Part shown: positions 9,519 to 18,232 of the stretch, in pieces
Layout of the letters: each line of letters opens with the position of its first letter
Position numbering within the stretch: position 1 is the stretch's first letter
Notes under the pieces: generated by a model
The model's database searches: none
Seen by the model: only the letters and a program-made list of their open reading frames with translations
Told to the model about the DNA's origin: nothing
NCBI RefSeq assembly: GCF_034259325.1
Contig: NZ_JAXIVS010000002.1
Location: 372,001-436,000, forward strand
Direction: 5' to 3'
Source: Hyalangium ruber
GTDB lineage: Bacteria; Myxococcota; Myxococcia; Myxococcales; Myxococcaceae
DNA: 64,000 nucleotides
Made by a program: the position numbers and the translations under genes

Positions 9519-10775
9519 ATGACCACCCCCGCAGCCGCTCAGCTCGGACTGGAGTACAAGCCGCTCGAAGCGCCCCAGCTGAACGATCCGTTCCCGTTCT
9601 ACGCCCGGCTGCGCCACGAGGCGCCCGTCACCTTCGCGCCAGCCTTCCAGCTCTGGCTCGTCAGCCGGTACGCGGACGTGCAGGCCGCGCTGCGGGACCC
9701 CAAGCGCTTCAGCTCGCGCGACATCCTCCGCCCTCCGGTGGACCTGCCTCCGGAGATGCTCGAGTACCTGAAGGAGGCGGGCTACTCGCCCGAGTATCCG
9801 CTGCTGGGAGATGATCCGCCCTCCCACACGCGCATCCGTGGCCTCGTCGGCAAGGCCTTCTCCGTGGCGAGCGTCGCCGCCATGGAGACGCGCATCCGGG
9901 AGATCGCCCGCTCCTATGTCGATGCGCTGCTGCGCGCGGGCCCCCGCGCGGACGTCGTCGCGGGGCTGAGCTTCCCGCTGCCCATGCACATCATCACCAC
10001 GCTGCTCGGCATCCCGGCTTCCGACGGGGAGAAGCTCAAGGGGTGGTGCGCGGACGAGAACCTCTTCTTCGTCCCCCACCTGCCTCCCGAGGCGCGCATG
10101 CACAGCGCGCGGGGCGTGGCCGCCTTCCGCCACTACCTGCGCGCCATGGTCGAGGAGCGCCAGAAGAACCCGCGCCCGGACGACTTCCTCACCAGCCTCA
10201 TCCAGGCGCGGCTCGAGGGCGAGCGCCCCCTGAACCTCGTGGAGCTCATCAACCTCTCCAGCGTCATCGTCTTCGCCGGCCACGAGACGACCACCAACCT
10301 GATGAGCAGCGCGCTGCTCTACCTGCTCCGCCACCCCACCGCCTGGCAGGAGCTGCGCGCCAACCCCGCTGCCCTCCCCAACGCCATCGACGAGGTGCTG
10401 CGCTTCGACACGCCCGTGGTGGGGATGATGCGCACCGCCACGGAGGACGTGGAGCTGTCCAGCACCCAGGTCCCCGCGGGCGCGCGGTTGCTGCTCCTGT
10501 TCGCCTCGGCCAACCGGGACGAGGCCATCTTCCCCGAGGGGGCGGAGCGCCTCGACATCCACCGCGCCAACGCCAACCGCCACATCGGCTTCGGGCATGG
10601 TGCCCACTACTGCGTCGGCGCGCAGCTGGCGAAGCTGGAGATGCGCATCGCCCTGGAGATGCTGCTCGAGCGCCTGCCGAATCCGCGGCTCGTGCCGGAG
10701 AAGCCCGTGCCCTATCTGCCCGCGCTGATCCACCGAGGGCCCCGCCAGCTGTGGGTGGAGTGGGACGCGGCGTGA
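9519..10775 (+). CDS. Cytochrome P450 (second of a tandem pair)
   Basis: The product is a 418-residue P450. It has the I-helix AGHETT at 253-258, ExxR in DEVLRFDT, and the heme loop FGHGAHYCVG with C365. It starts 9 bp after the first P450, with no obvious ribosome site of its own, which suggests translational coupling. The two proteins share the fold signatures but differ widely in sequence, so they are not a recent duplication. They probably act on the same or successive substrates, perhaps a lipid or secondary metabolite; this is inference. Confidence 0.95.
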   Translation: MTTPAAAQLGLEYKPLEAPQLNDPFPFYARLRHEAPVTFAPAFQLWLVSRYADVQAALRDPKRFSSRDILRPPVDLPPEMLEYLKEAGYSPEYPLLGDDPPSHTRIRGLVGKAFSVASVAAMETRIREIARSYVDALLRAGPRADVVAGLSFPLPMHIITTLLGIPASDGEKLKGWCADENLFFVPHLPPEARMHSARGVAAFRHYLRAMVEERQKNPRPDDFLTSLIQARLEGERPLNLVELINLSSVIVFAGHETTTNLMSSALLYLLRHPTAWQELRANPAALPNAIDEVLRFDTPVVGMMRTATEDVELSSTQVPAGARLLLLFASANRDEAIFPEGAERLDIHRANANRHIGFGHGAHYCVGAQLAKLEMRIALEMLLERLPNPRLVPEKPVPYLPALIHRGPRQLWVEWDAA

Positions 10776-10808
10776 GCGGACGCAGGCCTCCGTGCTAGAA
10801 CCGGAGGC

Positions 10809-11939
10809 GTGCCACCACTCCCCAAATGGTTCGAGGCGCTGAAGAAGGATCCCAAGGCCACCGAGGCGGGGATCCGCTGGTTCACCCCCGAGGAGTCCGA
10901 GGCGAAGCGCGCCGAGCTGCTGCGCGGCTACGAGGCCGGTGACGCGCGCACCCGCCTCCACCTCCCCGAGGCGGCCTTCACCACCGCCAAGACCCAGGTG
11001 GCGCGCTTCCTCCCCGTCGCCGAGGGCCCCGCCACCTCGGACCGCTCCGGGCACAAGCACCGCGGCTGGCTGCTGCTCGACAAGCAGGCGCCCTCCGCCG
11101 ATGAGCTGAAGGTGGCCCTGGCGCCCTCGCACCCGCCCTTCTTCTGGATCGGCGGCGGGCAGACCGTCGCCTCCCTCAAGGAGGTCTTCGCCTCCTACTT
11201 CCTCACGCACGTGCCGTCCGAGGACAAGCTGGAGCGCACCGTGCGCGGCTTCCTCGGCACCGGAAGCGTGAACAAGATCGACCTCATCCAGCTCCACGAC
11301 CGCTACGAGGCCAGCCCCTTCCTGGACGCGCTGGCGTGGGGCAGCGCGCACAAGCGCGACCCGTTCACCCTGGAGCTGATGCCCAAGGGACACGAGGGCC
11401 AGGACATGGCCCGCCGCTTCCGCGAGCAGGCCCCCGAAGGGCTCGCCACCTTCACCTTCCGCTCCCTGTTCTCCAAGTCCATCCTCCGCGCCGAGGCCCA
11501 CGCCGGCGTCGCCGACGGCGTGAACGTCTTCGTCGGCCAGGTGCGCTACCGCCCCGCCAGGCAGGCCGCGCTGATCCGCGACCTCAACGAGAAGCTCGGC
11601 ACGAAGTACCCCGAGGACCTCCCAGTGGACCTGGCCGGCGCCCTGCTGGGCCTGCCGTTCGACTCTCCTGAGCTGATCCGCGCCGGGCTCCAGAAGCCGC
11701 CGCCCCCCGCCAGCATCAACTTCGGGCTGCTCGTGCTGGACTGCCTGGCCCCCGACGCCGCCACCACCGAGAAGGACCTGCGCGAGTACGCCAGCCACGC
11801 CGATGACAGCGTGCGTCAAACCGTCGCCAACCTCGCCCTGCGCCGCAACCTCAAGGCCCTGGTCTCCGAGATGGCCGGCCGCGAGCAGCACCCCGAGCTC
11901 AAGAAACAGCTCGGCGAGGCCGCCCAGCGGCTACACTGA
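10809..11939 (+). CDS. Unknown protein following the P450 pair
   Basis: I do not recognise this 376-residue protein. It has no signal peptide or membrane segment and is a charged, soluble sequence. The C-terminal 60 residues are helical and resemble a HEAT-like turn. It starts 33 bp after the second P450 on the same strand, so it may belong to that transcript. The GTG start has GGAGG only one base away, which is unusually close, so the exact start is uncertain; no better in-frame start was seen. Confidence 0.7.
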   Translation: MPPLPKWFEALKKDPKATEAGIRWFTPEESEAKRAELLRGYEAGDARTRLHLPEAAFTTAKTQVARFLPVAEGPATSDRSGHKHRGWLLLDKQAPSADELKVALAPSHPPFFWIGGGQTVASLKEVFASYFLTHVPSEDKLERTVRGFLGTGSVNKIDLIQLHDRYEASPFLDALAWGSAHKRDPFTLELMPKGHEGQDMARRFREQAPEGLATFTFRSLFSKSILRAEAHAGVADGVNVFVGQVRYRPARQAALIRDLNEKLGTKYPEDLPVDLAGALLGLPFDSPELIRAGLQKPPPPASINFGLLVLDCLAPDAATTEKDLREYASHADDSVRQTVANLALRRNLKALVSEMAGREQHPELKKQLGEAAQRLH

Positions 11940-12083
11940 ACGACAGCAGTTCCTGCCCACCCACATCAATTCCCGCTCTCCCGGGAAAAAAAGGCGCTGA
12001 GGGCGTAAGCTCTCGCGCAACTGATCCGTGGGGGGCGCGGACAATCTCCAGGAGCCCCTTTTCCATTCGACCGGAGATGTCCC

Positions 12084-15000
12084 ATGTCCCGCCCCGTTGA
12101 TTCTGGCGATGCCGCCGCCGCCCGCGCCGCCGCTGAAGCCGCCGCTCGCGCCGCCGCCGAGGCCGCGCGCCGCGCCGCCGAGGCCGAAGCCCGCCGCGCC
12201 GCCGCCGAGGCCGCGCGCCAGGAGGCCGCGAAGAACAAGGCCGGCACCAAGTCGACCAAGCCCGAGAAGCCGGTCGCCGCGCGGGACGAGTTCACCGCCT
12301 CCACCACCAACACCACCCGCCCCAACCAGGTGAACCTCGAGGGCACCCCGGCCAACACGGAGACCACGCCCCAGGCCGGCCAGCTCCCGCAGAACCCGGA
12401 CGAGCTGCCCAAGCTCTTCCCCGAGCTGAAGGACAAGTCCAAGGAGGACCTGAAGAAGACGTACGACTCGATGAAGAAGCTGGTCGAAGGCAGCTTCTCC
12501 GAGAAGGCCGCCGCCCTGGGCGAGCTGTCCGAGCAGTTCCCGGACACCACCAAGAACGTGCTCGACAAGCTGGGCGTGAAGGACAACAAGCTGGCGCAGC
12601 TGGCCACCAACTCCGAGGCGCTCAAGGCGCTGGGCGAGCTGACCAGCAGCGAGTCCTCCACCGTCGACAAGGCCAAGGCCGCGATGGAGCTGGCCAGCGC
12701 CGCCGGGGAAATCTTCAAGCCCGAGGAGCTCAAGGGCGTCCTCAACACCGTGCTCAACGGCCTGCCCGCCGGCGCCAAGCTGGCCGAGGCCATCAGCGCC
12801 TTCACCGACCCCGAGAAGTCCGGCGCCGAGAAGGCAGAGGCCACGCTGGCCCTGGCCGAGTCCCTCAAGGACTTCGCCGGCAAGCAGTTCCCCGAGCTGG
12901 CCAACGACTTGCGCAAGCTGGATGGCACCTTCCGGGCCGCCAGCGCCGCCATCACCCTGCTCAACCCGGACGCCTCGGTGAAGGACAAGGCCGTGGCCCT
13001 GGCGCAGCTCGTCGCCGAGGCGCCGGACATCAAGAAGGACCTCGCGGCCTTCACCGAGGCGCTCAAGAAGCGCGGCGTGAAGAACGCCGAGGAGATCGCC
13101 ACCCAGGCCGGCGTCGAGACGGCGGTGAAGGGGCTCGCCCCGGAGCTGGCCAGCAAGCTCACCCCCGAGCAGCTCAAGGGCCTGGAGGAGCTGGCCACCA
13201 AGGTCGGCCCCGACGAGCTGGAGAAGGTGCTGGGCGGCATCAAGGACCCCAAGGCGCTCGAGGCCCTCACCGGCCAGCTGACCAAGCTGGACGCGGCCTC
13301 CGGCAAGCGCCTGCTGTCGGCGCTGGGCGACATGGAGCACGGCGCGCTGGCCAAGACGCTCACCGACCCGAAGACGGTCGAGCAGCTGAGCACGCTGGCC
13401 ACCAAGCTGGATGACGAGGCCATGGGCCACGTCGCCAAGCTGGCCAAGGACATGGATGCGGACATGCTCCGCACCTTCCTGAAGTTCACCGACGGGGTGG
13501 ACGCCGACCTGCTCAAGACGGGCATCAAGGGCATTGGCCCCGCGCTCACCGAGGGCGGCGGCAAGCTGGTGGGCCAGACGCTCAAGGTGTTGGACGACGT
13601 CCTCGGCAAGATGGGCATCAAGGCCGGCAAGGAGGTCGCCGAGAAGGTCTTCAAGAACCTGGCGAAGATCATCCCGTTCGCCGGCGCGGTGCCGGGCCTC
13701 ATCGACGCGGCCAAGTACGGCAAGGAGGCCGCCGAGCTCCGCGACAAGAACAAGGACCTGGGCTTCTTCGCGCTGCTGGGCGCCAACCTGAACGGCGCCG
13801 ACGCGGTGGTGGGCACCGTGCTGAGCGCCACGGGCGTGGGCGCGGCCGTGGACCTGGGCGTGGGCGCGCTGTTCGGCGTGGCCGAGCTGGCGCTGGACCT
13901 GGCCTTCGACGCGGAGAAGGAGAAGTTCGAGAAGGATCCGCAGAACTACCAGGCCCCCGACTGGATGAAGGCCGTGAACCTCGCGGGCGCGGCCCTCATG
14001 GGTCCGTCGGGCGCGGTGCAGCTGGCCGGCTACTACGGCCCCGAGGGCGCCGCCGAGCTGGCCCAGTGGGGCATCGAGAAGGGCGCCAAGGGCGCGGTGG
14101 ACCTGGCCAAGAACATCGGCATCTCCGCCGCGGACGCCACGGGGGACCAGCTCAAGACGACCGCAGCGTTCATCCGCCAGATGGCCGACGTGGTGCGCAA
14201 CCCCTCCAAGTACGGCGAGGCCGCCGTGAACGCGGCGCGCGATGCGTTCAACACCGCGCTGGAGACGGGCGGGGCCATCGCCGAGGAGGCCAAGAAGGTC
14301 CTCACCGGCGTCATCGACGAGGCCAAGAAGCTGGGCGAGAAGGGCCTGGAGACGCTCAAGTTCATCGCCCAGAACCCGGGCGAGGCCGCCAAGCTGGCCG
14401 TTGACGGCATCAAGAGCATGGTCGAGAACGGCGCCGAGCTGCTGAAGGCCGGCGGCGAGGCGGTGCTCAAGAAGGCCGTGGAGACGCTCGACACCCTGAA
14501 GAAGGGCTGGGAGAGCCTCACCGGCGCCGCCAAGGAGAAGGCCAAGGAGCTCATCGACGGCGCCAAGAACGCCATCGGCTCGGCCATCAACAAGGCCAAG
14601 GAGCTGGGCGAGAAGGGCCTGCAGACGCTCATGTGGGCGGCGCAGAACCCGGGCGAGGTGGCCGACATGGCCAAGAAGGCGCTCACGGACATCATGGCCG
14701 CGGGCGGCGAGCTGGCGCAGAAGACGTGGCAGGGCATCCAGAACCTGGGCACCAAGGGCCTGGAGCTGGCCGAGGCCACCATCAAGGGCCTCAAGGACCT
14801 GGGCGGCAAGGCGGTGGACACGCTCAAGTACATCGCCGAGAACCCGGGCCAGGCGGCCGCGCAGGTGCGCGACTGGGTGGGCCAGACGCTCTCGGACATG
14901 GTCCGCAAGGGTGGCGAGGCCGCCAAGCAGGCCGCCACCGCCATCAAGGACTTCGTGGACCGCCGCGTGGACTGGGCCAAGAAGTTCGCCACCGACCTGC

Positions 15001-15350
15001 TCAAGGACGGCGTGCAGGCGTTCAAGGACGTGGCCAAGGCCTGGGCGGAGAACCTCAGCGAGGGTGGCAAGGAGATCCTCTCGGCGCTCAAGGACCTGGG
15101 CGATGCCGGAGTGGACGCGCTCAAGGACCTGGCCAGCGCCGGCGGCAAGCTGGCGGAGACGGCGGTGGGCTACCTGAACGACCTGGCCAAGATGGGCATC
15201 GACGCCGCCAAGGGCGCGCTCGAGGGCCTGGCCGCGCTGGGCGGCGAGGTGGGCCGCCTCGCGGGCGATGCCTTCAACGCGGTGAAGAACGCCACCAACG
15301 GAGAGATCGACATCGGCGGCTGGAAGGTGGACGTGAACCCGTTCTGGTGA
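12084..15350 (+). CDS. Giant Ala/Lys-rich helical repeat protein
   Basis: The product has 1088 residues. The first ~45 form an Ala/Arg/Glu heptad-like coiled coil. Then come a Thr/Pro/Asn-rich linker and a long run of amphipathic helices rich in Ala, Leu, Lys and Glu. A more hydrophobic Gly/Ala/Val segment lies at about 525-660, followed by C-terminal repeats centred on LGEKGL(E/Q)TL and QNPGE. The chain ends in a short non-helical tail (IDIGGWKVDVNPFW). No typical signal peptide, enzyme motif or Cys is apparent. The layout (charged repeats, one central hydrophobic stretch) would suit a membrane-associating, scaffold or secreted protein, but no function can be assigned. A GGAGATG site lies just upstream of the ATG. 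Confidence 0.8.
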   Translation: MSRPVDSGDAAAARAAAEAAARAAAEAARRAAEAEARRAAAEAARQEAAKNKAGTKSTKPEKPVAARDEFTASTTNTTRPNQVNLEGTPANTETTPQAGQLPQNPDELPKLFPELKDKSKEDLKKTYDSMKKLVEGSFSEKAAALGELSEQFPDTTKNVLDKLGVKDNKLAQLATNSEALKALGELTSSESSTVDKAKAAMELASAAGEIFKPEELKGVLNTVLNGLPAGAKLAEAISAFTDPEKSGAEKAEATLALAESLKDFAGKQFPELANDLRKLDGTFRAASAAITLLNPDASVKDKAVALAQLVAEAPDIKKDLAAFTEALKKRGVKNAEEIATQAGVETAVKGLAPELASKLTPEQLKGLEELATKVGPDELEKVLGGIKDPKALEALTGQLTKLDAASGKRLLSALGDMEHGALAKTLTDPKTVEQLSTLATKLDDEAMGHVAKLAKDMDADMLRTFLKFTDGVDADLLKTGIKGIGPALTEGGGKLVGQTLKVLDDVLGKMGIKAGKEVAEKVFKNLAKIIPFAGAVPGLIDAAKYGKEAAELRDKNKDLGFFALLGANLNGADAVVGTVLSATGVGAAVDLGVGALFGVAELALDLAFDAEKEKFEKDPQNYQAPDWMKAVNLAGAALMGPSGAVQLAGYYGPEGAAELAQWGIEKGAKGAVDLAKNIGISAADATGDQLKTTAAFIRQMADVVRNPSKYGEAAVNAARDAFNTALETGGAIAEEAKKVLTGVIDEAKKLGEKGLETLKFIAQNPGEAAKLAVDGIKSMVENGAELLKAGGEAVLKKAVETLDTLKKGWESLTGAAKEKAKELIDGAKNAIGSAINKAKELGEKGLQTLMWAAQNPGEVADMAKKALTDIMAAGGELAQKTWQGIQNLGTKGLELAEATIKGLKDLGGKAVDTLKYIAENPGQAAAQVRDWVGQTLSDMVRKGGEAAKQAATAIKDFVDRRVDWAKKFATDLLKDGVQAFKDVAKAWAENLSEGGKEILSALKDLGDAGVDALKDLASAGGKLAETAVGYLNDLAKMGIDAAKGALEGLAALGGEVGRLAGDAFNAVKNATNGEIDIGGWKVDVNPFW
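14331..14865 (+). repeat. Diverged internal repeat within the helical giant protein
   Basis: Three related segments start at 14331, 14604 and 14799. They encode LGEKGLETLKFIAQNPGEAA, LGEKGLQTLMWAAQNPGEVA and LGGKAVDTLKYIAENPGQAA. The spacing is 273 and 195 bases (91 and 65 residues), so the repeats are in frame but not evenly spaced, which suggests old duplication rather than recent slippage. Confidence 0.75.
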
Positions 15351-15370
15351 TGACCGGCACGGCGTCCGCG

Positions 15371-15441
15371 CCGGGGCGGTAGGCGGTTGAAGGCCCACCG
15401 CCCCGGATTCACGAGAGGCTCCCGCGCCAGTGGGGGCCTCT
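15371..15441. terminator. GC-rich hairpins between convergent genes (possible terminators)
   Basis: Two inverted repeats lie between the convergent stops at 15350 and 15449. One has a perfect 10-bp stem (15371-15380 with 15397-15406, 16-nt loop). The second pairs AGAGGC at 15414-15419 with GCCTCT at 15436-15441. No strong T-run follows on either strand, so intrinsic termination is only plausible. Confidence 0.4.
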
Positions 15442-15448
15442 TGCCGTT

Positions 15449-15871
15449 TCAGAAGTCGACGGCGGCGGCAGTGCCCTTGAGCGGGATGACTTCATACGTC
15501 TGCAGCTGGGTGCTGACGGGCAGGCGCGGCGGCAGTCGGCTGCGCGTATAGATGGCCTGGGTGCTGATGGGGATTTCGGCCCGGTTGAAGATGATGGCCC
15601 GGGGGATGATGACGGTGAACAGGAGCGCGCCCGCGTCCGCGTCCGGCTCGAGGGTGATGGTCACCAGGGTGCCCACCTCCGTCTCCTCCTGGCGAATTTC
15701 ATCTCCGCTGGCGCTCACCTCGCGCTGCCGGTCCTTGTATTGCAGCAGTGGCTTGCCCGAGAAGCTGCTCGCCGAGAAGTTCACCGTGATGTGCCGGTTG
15801 CGGAGGTCGAAAAGGTTGGGCCGAATGCCCCGCTGAATCTCGGGTTCGGCCGGTGCGATCGCTGGATCCAT
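15449..15871 (-). CDS. Unknown 140-residue protein
   Basis: No family is recognised. The sequence is predicted to be mostly beta-strand (alternating hydrophobic runs such as VGTLVTITL and GALLFTVIIP), without a signal peptide, membrane helix or Cys. It resembles a small beta-sandwich. It is converged upon by the giant repeat protein gene and follows the sigma-factor gene by 92 bp on the same strand. Confidence 0.6.
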   Translation of the reverse strand: MDPAIAPAEPEIQRGIRPNLFDLRNRHITVNFSASSFSGKPLLQYKDRQREVSASGDEIRQEETEVGTLVTITLEPDADAGALLFTVIIPRAIIFNRAEIPISTQAIYTRSRLPPRLPVSTQLQTYEVIPLKGTAAAVDF

Positions 15872-15963
15872 TGAATTGATGTCCTCGTCTCTGTCGGTAA
15901 CGCGGAGCCAGGACGGCCCCGCGATTTGCAGAGGAGGAGTGGGGGCCCGCCGGTTGTGACGGG

Positions 15964-16812
15964 CTACACCCGGACGAGCTTGTCCGGGTTGAGCACCGAG
16001 CGGATGGCGTGGATGCGCTCGCCATCCGTCTCGAAGGTGATGACGTTGAGGACCACGCCCTGCAGCCGCAGCACCAGCGCGGGCCAGCCGTTGACCTCGA
16101 TGATCTCCGGCACGACGCCGTGCGCCGCCTTCTTCGCTCCCCCGATGTAGAGGCGAGCCACGGAGTCCGCACCCCGGACGGGCCGGGTGGCCGCGCCCCT
16201 CGCCTTGCCGCCCCCATCCGACCAGACCGTCACGTCCTCGGCGAGCAGGTGCTTGAGGCTCTCCAGGTCTCCGCTCACGCAGGCCGAGAGAAAGCCCAGG
16301 ACCAGCCGCTCATGGGCCTGCTTGGAGGGTGCGAAGCGGGGCCGCCGCGCCTGGATGTGCTCCCGGGCCCGGTGGAGGCTCTGCCGACAGGCCGCCTCCT
16401 CCTTGCCCACCATGCGCGCCACCTCCGCGTGGCTGTAGCCGAACACCTCGTGCAGCAGGTACACGGCGCGCTCCACCGGCGACAGGCTCTCCAGCAGCAC
16501 CAGGAACGCCAGGGAGATGGTCTCCGGGTCCACCCCCGCGTCCGTTTGTACGGGCTCGGGCAGCCACGGGCCGGGGTACACCTCGCGCGTGGCCCGCGCG
16601 CTCTTGAGGTGGTCCAGGCACAGCCGCGTCACCACCGTGGACAGGAACGCCCGCTCCGAGCGCACCTCGTCTCGGGGAGTAGCCTGCCAGCGCAGCCAGG
16701 CCTCCTGGACGATGTCCTCCGCCTCGGCGGCCGAGCCGAGCATGCGGTAGGCGATTGCCTGCAAGGTCGGCCTGTGCGCCTCGAACGCTTCTTCCATGAC
16801 GGGCGTCATCAT
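15964..16812 (-). CDS. ECF41-family RNA polymerase sigma factor with fused SnoaL-like domain
   Basis: The 282-residue product has sigma2 (DIVQEAWLRW), the ECF41 linker signature WLPEP, sigma4 (helix-turn-helix around GYSHAEVARMVG) and a C-terminal SnoaL-like domain bearing DGGGK and, at the end, NPDKL. These three short motifs mark ECF41, in which the C-terminal domain replaces an anti-sigma factor as regulator. The start ATG at 16812 overlaps the stop of the upstream flavoprotein gene by 4 bases (ATGA), so the two are translationally coupled. ECF41 sigmas typically sit beside an oxidoreductase-type gene and control its promoter. A matching promoter lies upstream of the pair. Confidence 0.93.
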   Translation of the reverse strand: MMTPVMEEAFEAHRPTLQAIAYRMLGSAAEAEDIVQEAWLRWQATPRDEVRSERAFLSTVVTRLCLDHLKSARATREVYPGPWLPEPVQTDAGVDPETISLAFLVLLESLSPVERAVYLLHEVFGYSHAEVARMVGKEEAACRQSLHRAREHIQARRPRFAPSKQAHERLVLGFLSACVSGDLESLKHLLAEDVTVWSDGGGKARGAATRPVRGADSVARLYIGGAKKAAHGVVPEIIEVNGWPALVLRLQGVVLNVITFETDGERIHAIRSVLNPDKLVRV

Positions 16813-17978
16813 GCCGCTCGGGCTCCCTGAAGCGAACCCCCGACCGCGAGCGCCCGCCCCGTCTTCCGCCAGCGGTACAGCGGCCACCCCGCGCGCTCGG
16901 CTCCGAGCGCCGCGACCGTGCCCCAGCAGACCGCCTCCTTGAGCCACGCGGCGAAGCGGCCCGTGAACACCCATTTCGCGGGAGCGCCGTCCTGGCGCAT
17001 GACTTGGATGAGGCCGTCGCGGCGCCCGAGGCTGATGCAAAAGCCCGCATCCAGGTAGTCGAAGGGCTCCTCGGGCTGGCCCCTCGCGGCGCGCGCGAGG
17101 CTCTCGGCGACGTGGACGCCCATCGGCAGCGCGGTCTTGCAGCCCATCAGCATGGCGGAGGGCGGCTCCACGGGAGCGCCCACATCGCCGACCGCGTAGA
17201 TGTACACGTTGCCCAGCGAGCGCAGGAACGGATCCACCAGCAGTTGCCCGCGCGTGTTCACCGGCAGCCCGGAGCGGCGCACCACCTCCGGAGCGACGAA
17301 GCCCCCCGCCCACAGGCAGGCGTCGAACGGGACGGTGCGATCCTGGAGCTCGACGGCGCCCGCTTGGAGGCTCCGCACCCGGCCCTGCTCCAGGGTGACG
17401 CCAAGCCGGCCCAGGGCCGCGCGCAGGTGGGCGCGCCCCGCCTCCGAGAAGCCCTCGCCCGGCTCGCCCGAGGACAGCAGCGTCACCTGGAGCCCCGGGT
17501 GCGCCTCCGCCAGCTCGCTGGCGCCCTCGATTCCCGTCAGCCCACCGCCGATGACGACGAGCCGTCCCCCGCGCGCGGCGATGGCCGGCAGGCGCGCGGC
17601 CAGCTCGGCCGAGGAGGTGGGGTCCAGCGTGGAGGCATGCTCCCGGATGCCCGGCACCGCGTCCACGTCCACCCGCGAGCCCAGCGCCACCACCAGCCGG
17701 TCATAGGGCAACCGCTCCCCGCCGACGTGGACCTCTCCGCGAGAATCAATGTCCGTGATGGAGCCGATCTTCAGCGTGACTCCGGTCCCAGCCACCATGG
17801 CCGACAGCTCACGCGAGACCCGTTTCTTCCCGGCCGCCTCCTCGTGCAGCCGGATGCGCTCCACGAACCGAGGGCTCGCGCTCACGAGCGTGACCGAGAC
17901 CCGGCCCTTCGCCCTCCGCGCCAGCCGAAGCGCACACGAGAGCCCTGCATAACCTCCACCCAGAATGACGACGCGCAT
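16809..17978 (-). CDS. NDH-2-like FAD/NAD(P)-dependent oxidoreductase
   Basis: The 389-residue flavoprotein has two dinucleotide-binding folds: an N-terminal FAD site GGGYAGL (about 7-13) and an internal NAD(P)H site VIGGGLTGIEGASELAE. A FAD-binding AVGDVGAP motif occurs near residue 266. The layout matches type II NADH dehydrogenase-like proteins, which pass electrons from NAD(P)H to quinones or other acceptors at the membrane. It is co-transcribed with the ECF41 sigma gene and is the probable target of that sigma. Confidence 0.88.
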   Translation of the reverse strand: MRVVILGGGYAGLSCALRLARRAKGRVSVTLVSASPRFVERIRLHEEAAGKKRVSRELSAMVAGTGVTLKIGSITDIDSRGEVHVGGERLPYDRLVVALGSRVDVDAVPGIREHASTLDPTSSAELAARLPAIAARGGRLVVIGGGLTGIEGASELAEAHPGLQVTLLSSGEPGEGFSEAGRAHLRAALGRLGVTLEQGRVRSLQAGAVELQDRTVPFDACLWAGGFVAPEVVRRSGLPVNTRGQLLVDPFLRSLGNVYIYAVGDVGAPVEPPSAMLMGCKTALPMGVHVAESLARAARGQPEEPFDYLDAGFCISLGRRDGLIQVMRQDGAPAKWVFTGRFAAWLKEAVCWGTVAALGAERAGWPLYRWRKTGRALAVGGSLQGARAA

Positions 17979-18005
17979 GGTGTGTCTCTCCTTTTTCGCG
18001 CGGGA

Positions 18006-18032
18006 GACGACTCAGCGCTCACAGGCGTGACA
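18006..18032 (-). promoter_or_regulatory. ECF41-type promoter upstream of the flavoprotein-sigma operon
   Basis: On the minus strand TGTCACG (18032-18026) is followed after exactly 16 bases by CGTC (18009-18006), about 28 bases before the start codon at 17978. The reported ECF41 consensus is TGTCACA, 16 bases, CGTC, so the match differs by one base. It suggests direct autoregulation by the sigma factor encoded in the same operon. Confidence 0.72.
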
Positions 18033-18232
18033 GCGTCGCGAAGTCACGACAGAACCCCTGTGGATTCGCGGAGTTAAGTGGGAGCGGAGCACGCGCAACG
18101 TGGCTGTCTCTGCCGGATTTTCATCAAATGGCGGCCCCCCCGCAGGCCAATTGACCGAAGGCCGAATGCGATACTGCGCCAGCCGCACACGGCGCACCGG
18201 AAGTCCCCCCCTCACTCGAGAAAGGACCGACC

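Noticed and set aside
6324-11891. Very long open frame on the minus strand (1855 codons) opposite the kinase and P450 genes
   Set aside because: It is a by-product of high-GC codon use on the coding strand. Composition is Gly/Ala/Val/Leu-rich low complexity, no domain is visible, and clear genes lie on the plus strand.
11970-11995. Hairpin TTCCCG/CGGGAA followed by an A-run, considered as a terminator
   Set aside because: The run is A on the plus strand and precedes, not follows, the hairpin on the minus strand, so it fits no intrinsic terminator.
12084-15350. Giant repeat protein considered as a phage tape-measure protein
   Set aside because: No tail, capsid or integrase gene is nearby and the composition and short C-terminal tail do not fit; left as unknown.
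11931-15398. 1155-codon minus-strand frame opposite the giant repeat protein
   Set aside because: The plus-strand frame shows structured repeats and a ribosome site. The minus frame is repetitive Leu/Gly/Ala text with no start signal.
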